Below are positions 5,576-5,928 of a stretch of 5,928 nt of DNA, one piece after another. Location: NCBI GenBank assembly GCA_007121115.1, contig SKMI01000217.1, positions 1 through 5,928 of the forward strand, in the 5' to 3' direction. The stretch is from Paracoccaceae bacterium (lineage in GTDB: Bacteria; Pseudomonadota; Alphaproteobacteria; Rhodobacterales; Rhodobacteraceae). The position numbers were made by a program, and so were the translations under genes. The number at the start of each line of letters is the position of its first letter. Within the stretch, counting starts at the first letter, position 1. The notes beneath the pieces are model-generated. The model ran no database searches, had not been told where the DNA came from, and worked only from the letters and a program-made list of their open reading frames with translations.

Positions 5576-5928
5576 GCGGTATCGGCCCTCTCCTTCGTGC
5601 CCCCATCCCCTCCGGTGTTGGGCCCTGCATCGAACCGGGGCGCGGCGTCCAGAAGCGCGCGGGTATAAGCCTCGCGCGGGGCGGTCAGCACCTGGGACGC
5701 GGGGCCTTCCTCGACCAGTTGGCCCTGCAGCAGGACGGCCACACGCTGCGCCAACTGGTGCACCACGGCCATGTCATGGGTGATGATCAGCGTGGTCAGG
5801 CCGAATTCGGCCTGCAGGTCGGCCAGCAGGTTCAGGATCTGGGCCTGCACCGACACATCCAGCGCCGAGGTCGGCTCGTCGCAGATCAGCACCTCGGGGC
5901 GGTTGACCATGGCGCGCGCGATGGCCAC
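5572..5928 (-). CDS. ABC transporter ATP-binding protein, peptide/nickel (Dpp/Opp/Nik) family, C-terminal part only
   Basis: Only the last 118 or so codons are in the window; the gene continues past the right edge, and the apparent first codon is internal to the usual 'QRVAIARAM' helix after the signature motif. Walker B with the catalytic glutamate (VLICDEPTSALD, about 13-24) and the switch histidine (IITHD, His51) are intact. Walker A, the Q-loop and LSGGQ lie outside. The APREAYTRALLDAAP segment near the end corresponds to the HPYTRALL motif of peptide, nickel and related importers, so this ATPase should power uptake of a small peptide, amino-acid derivative or chelate from the periplasm. 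The cysteine-containing tail that usually follows is absent: only about 20 polar residues remain. It could be a separate second ATPase or the second half of a fused double ATPase. The downstream lyase starts within its stop codon, which suggests that uptake and cleavage are co-expressed. Confidence 0.88.
   Translation of the reverse strand: MAIARAMVNRPEVLICDEPTSALDVSVQAQILNLLADLQAEFGLTTLIITHDMAVVHQLAQRVAVLLQGQLVEEGPASQVLTAPREAYTRALLDAAPRFDAGPNTGGDGGTKERADTA

Noticed and set aside
4784..5668. A 294-codon plus-strand open frame opposite the lyase gene
   Set aside because: It runs through the lyase's signature regions in antisense and into the ABC gene, and its translation shows no family features.

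Overview
This window looks like a piece of chromosome, or of a large replicon, from a high-GC alphaproteobacterium, most likely of the Rhodobacterales/Paracoccaceae type. That placement rests on the strong GC bias at third codon positions, the tightly packed genes with ATGA overlaps, and the families present. No rRNA or marker gene is available to confirm it. I see no insertion sequence, phage gene, CRISPR array or tRNA.

Layout. Bases 1-105 are a non-coding tail that carries a perfect 13-bp inverted repeat. Bases 106-3024 hold a three-gene minus-strand operon, transcribed in the order diaminopropionate ammonia-lyase-like PLP enzyme, M24 (creatinase/prolidase-fold) hydrolase, Asp/Glu racemase/maleate isomerase-fold protein. 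The junctions overlap by 8 and 4 bases, so translation is probably coupled. Bases 3025-3269 are a divergent intergenic region. Bases 3270-4205 encode a plus-strand LysR-type regulator. Bases 4157-5575 encode a minus-strand lyase of the fumarase/aspartase superfamily, whose 3' end overlaps the regulator's 3' end tail to tail by 49 bp. Its start overlaps by ATGA with the 3' end of an ABC transporter ATPase of the peptide/nickel family (5572-5928), which runs off the window.

How the genes may work together (inference). The set reads as a small catabolic locus: a peptide-type ABC importer brings in an amino-acid-like compound, a hydrolase and a C-N or C-C lyase break it down, and a PLP enzyme eliminates ammonia. 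The racemase-fold protein would correct stereochemistry or isomerise an acid, and LysR would sense a substrate or intermediate. The combination of an M24 hydrolase, a fold-type-II PLP enzyme and a two-cysteine racemase recalls the EutD/DoeA, EutB and EutA trio of ectoine catabolism. However, EutC, EutE/DoeB and the Ueh transporter are not seen, and the PLP enzyme is closer to DpaL. I therefore do not call it an ectoine locus; the substrate is unknown. Three of the enzymes differ from textbook relatives at residues important for catalysis, which points to a non-standard substrate.
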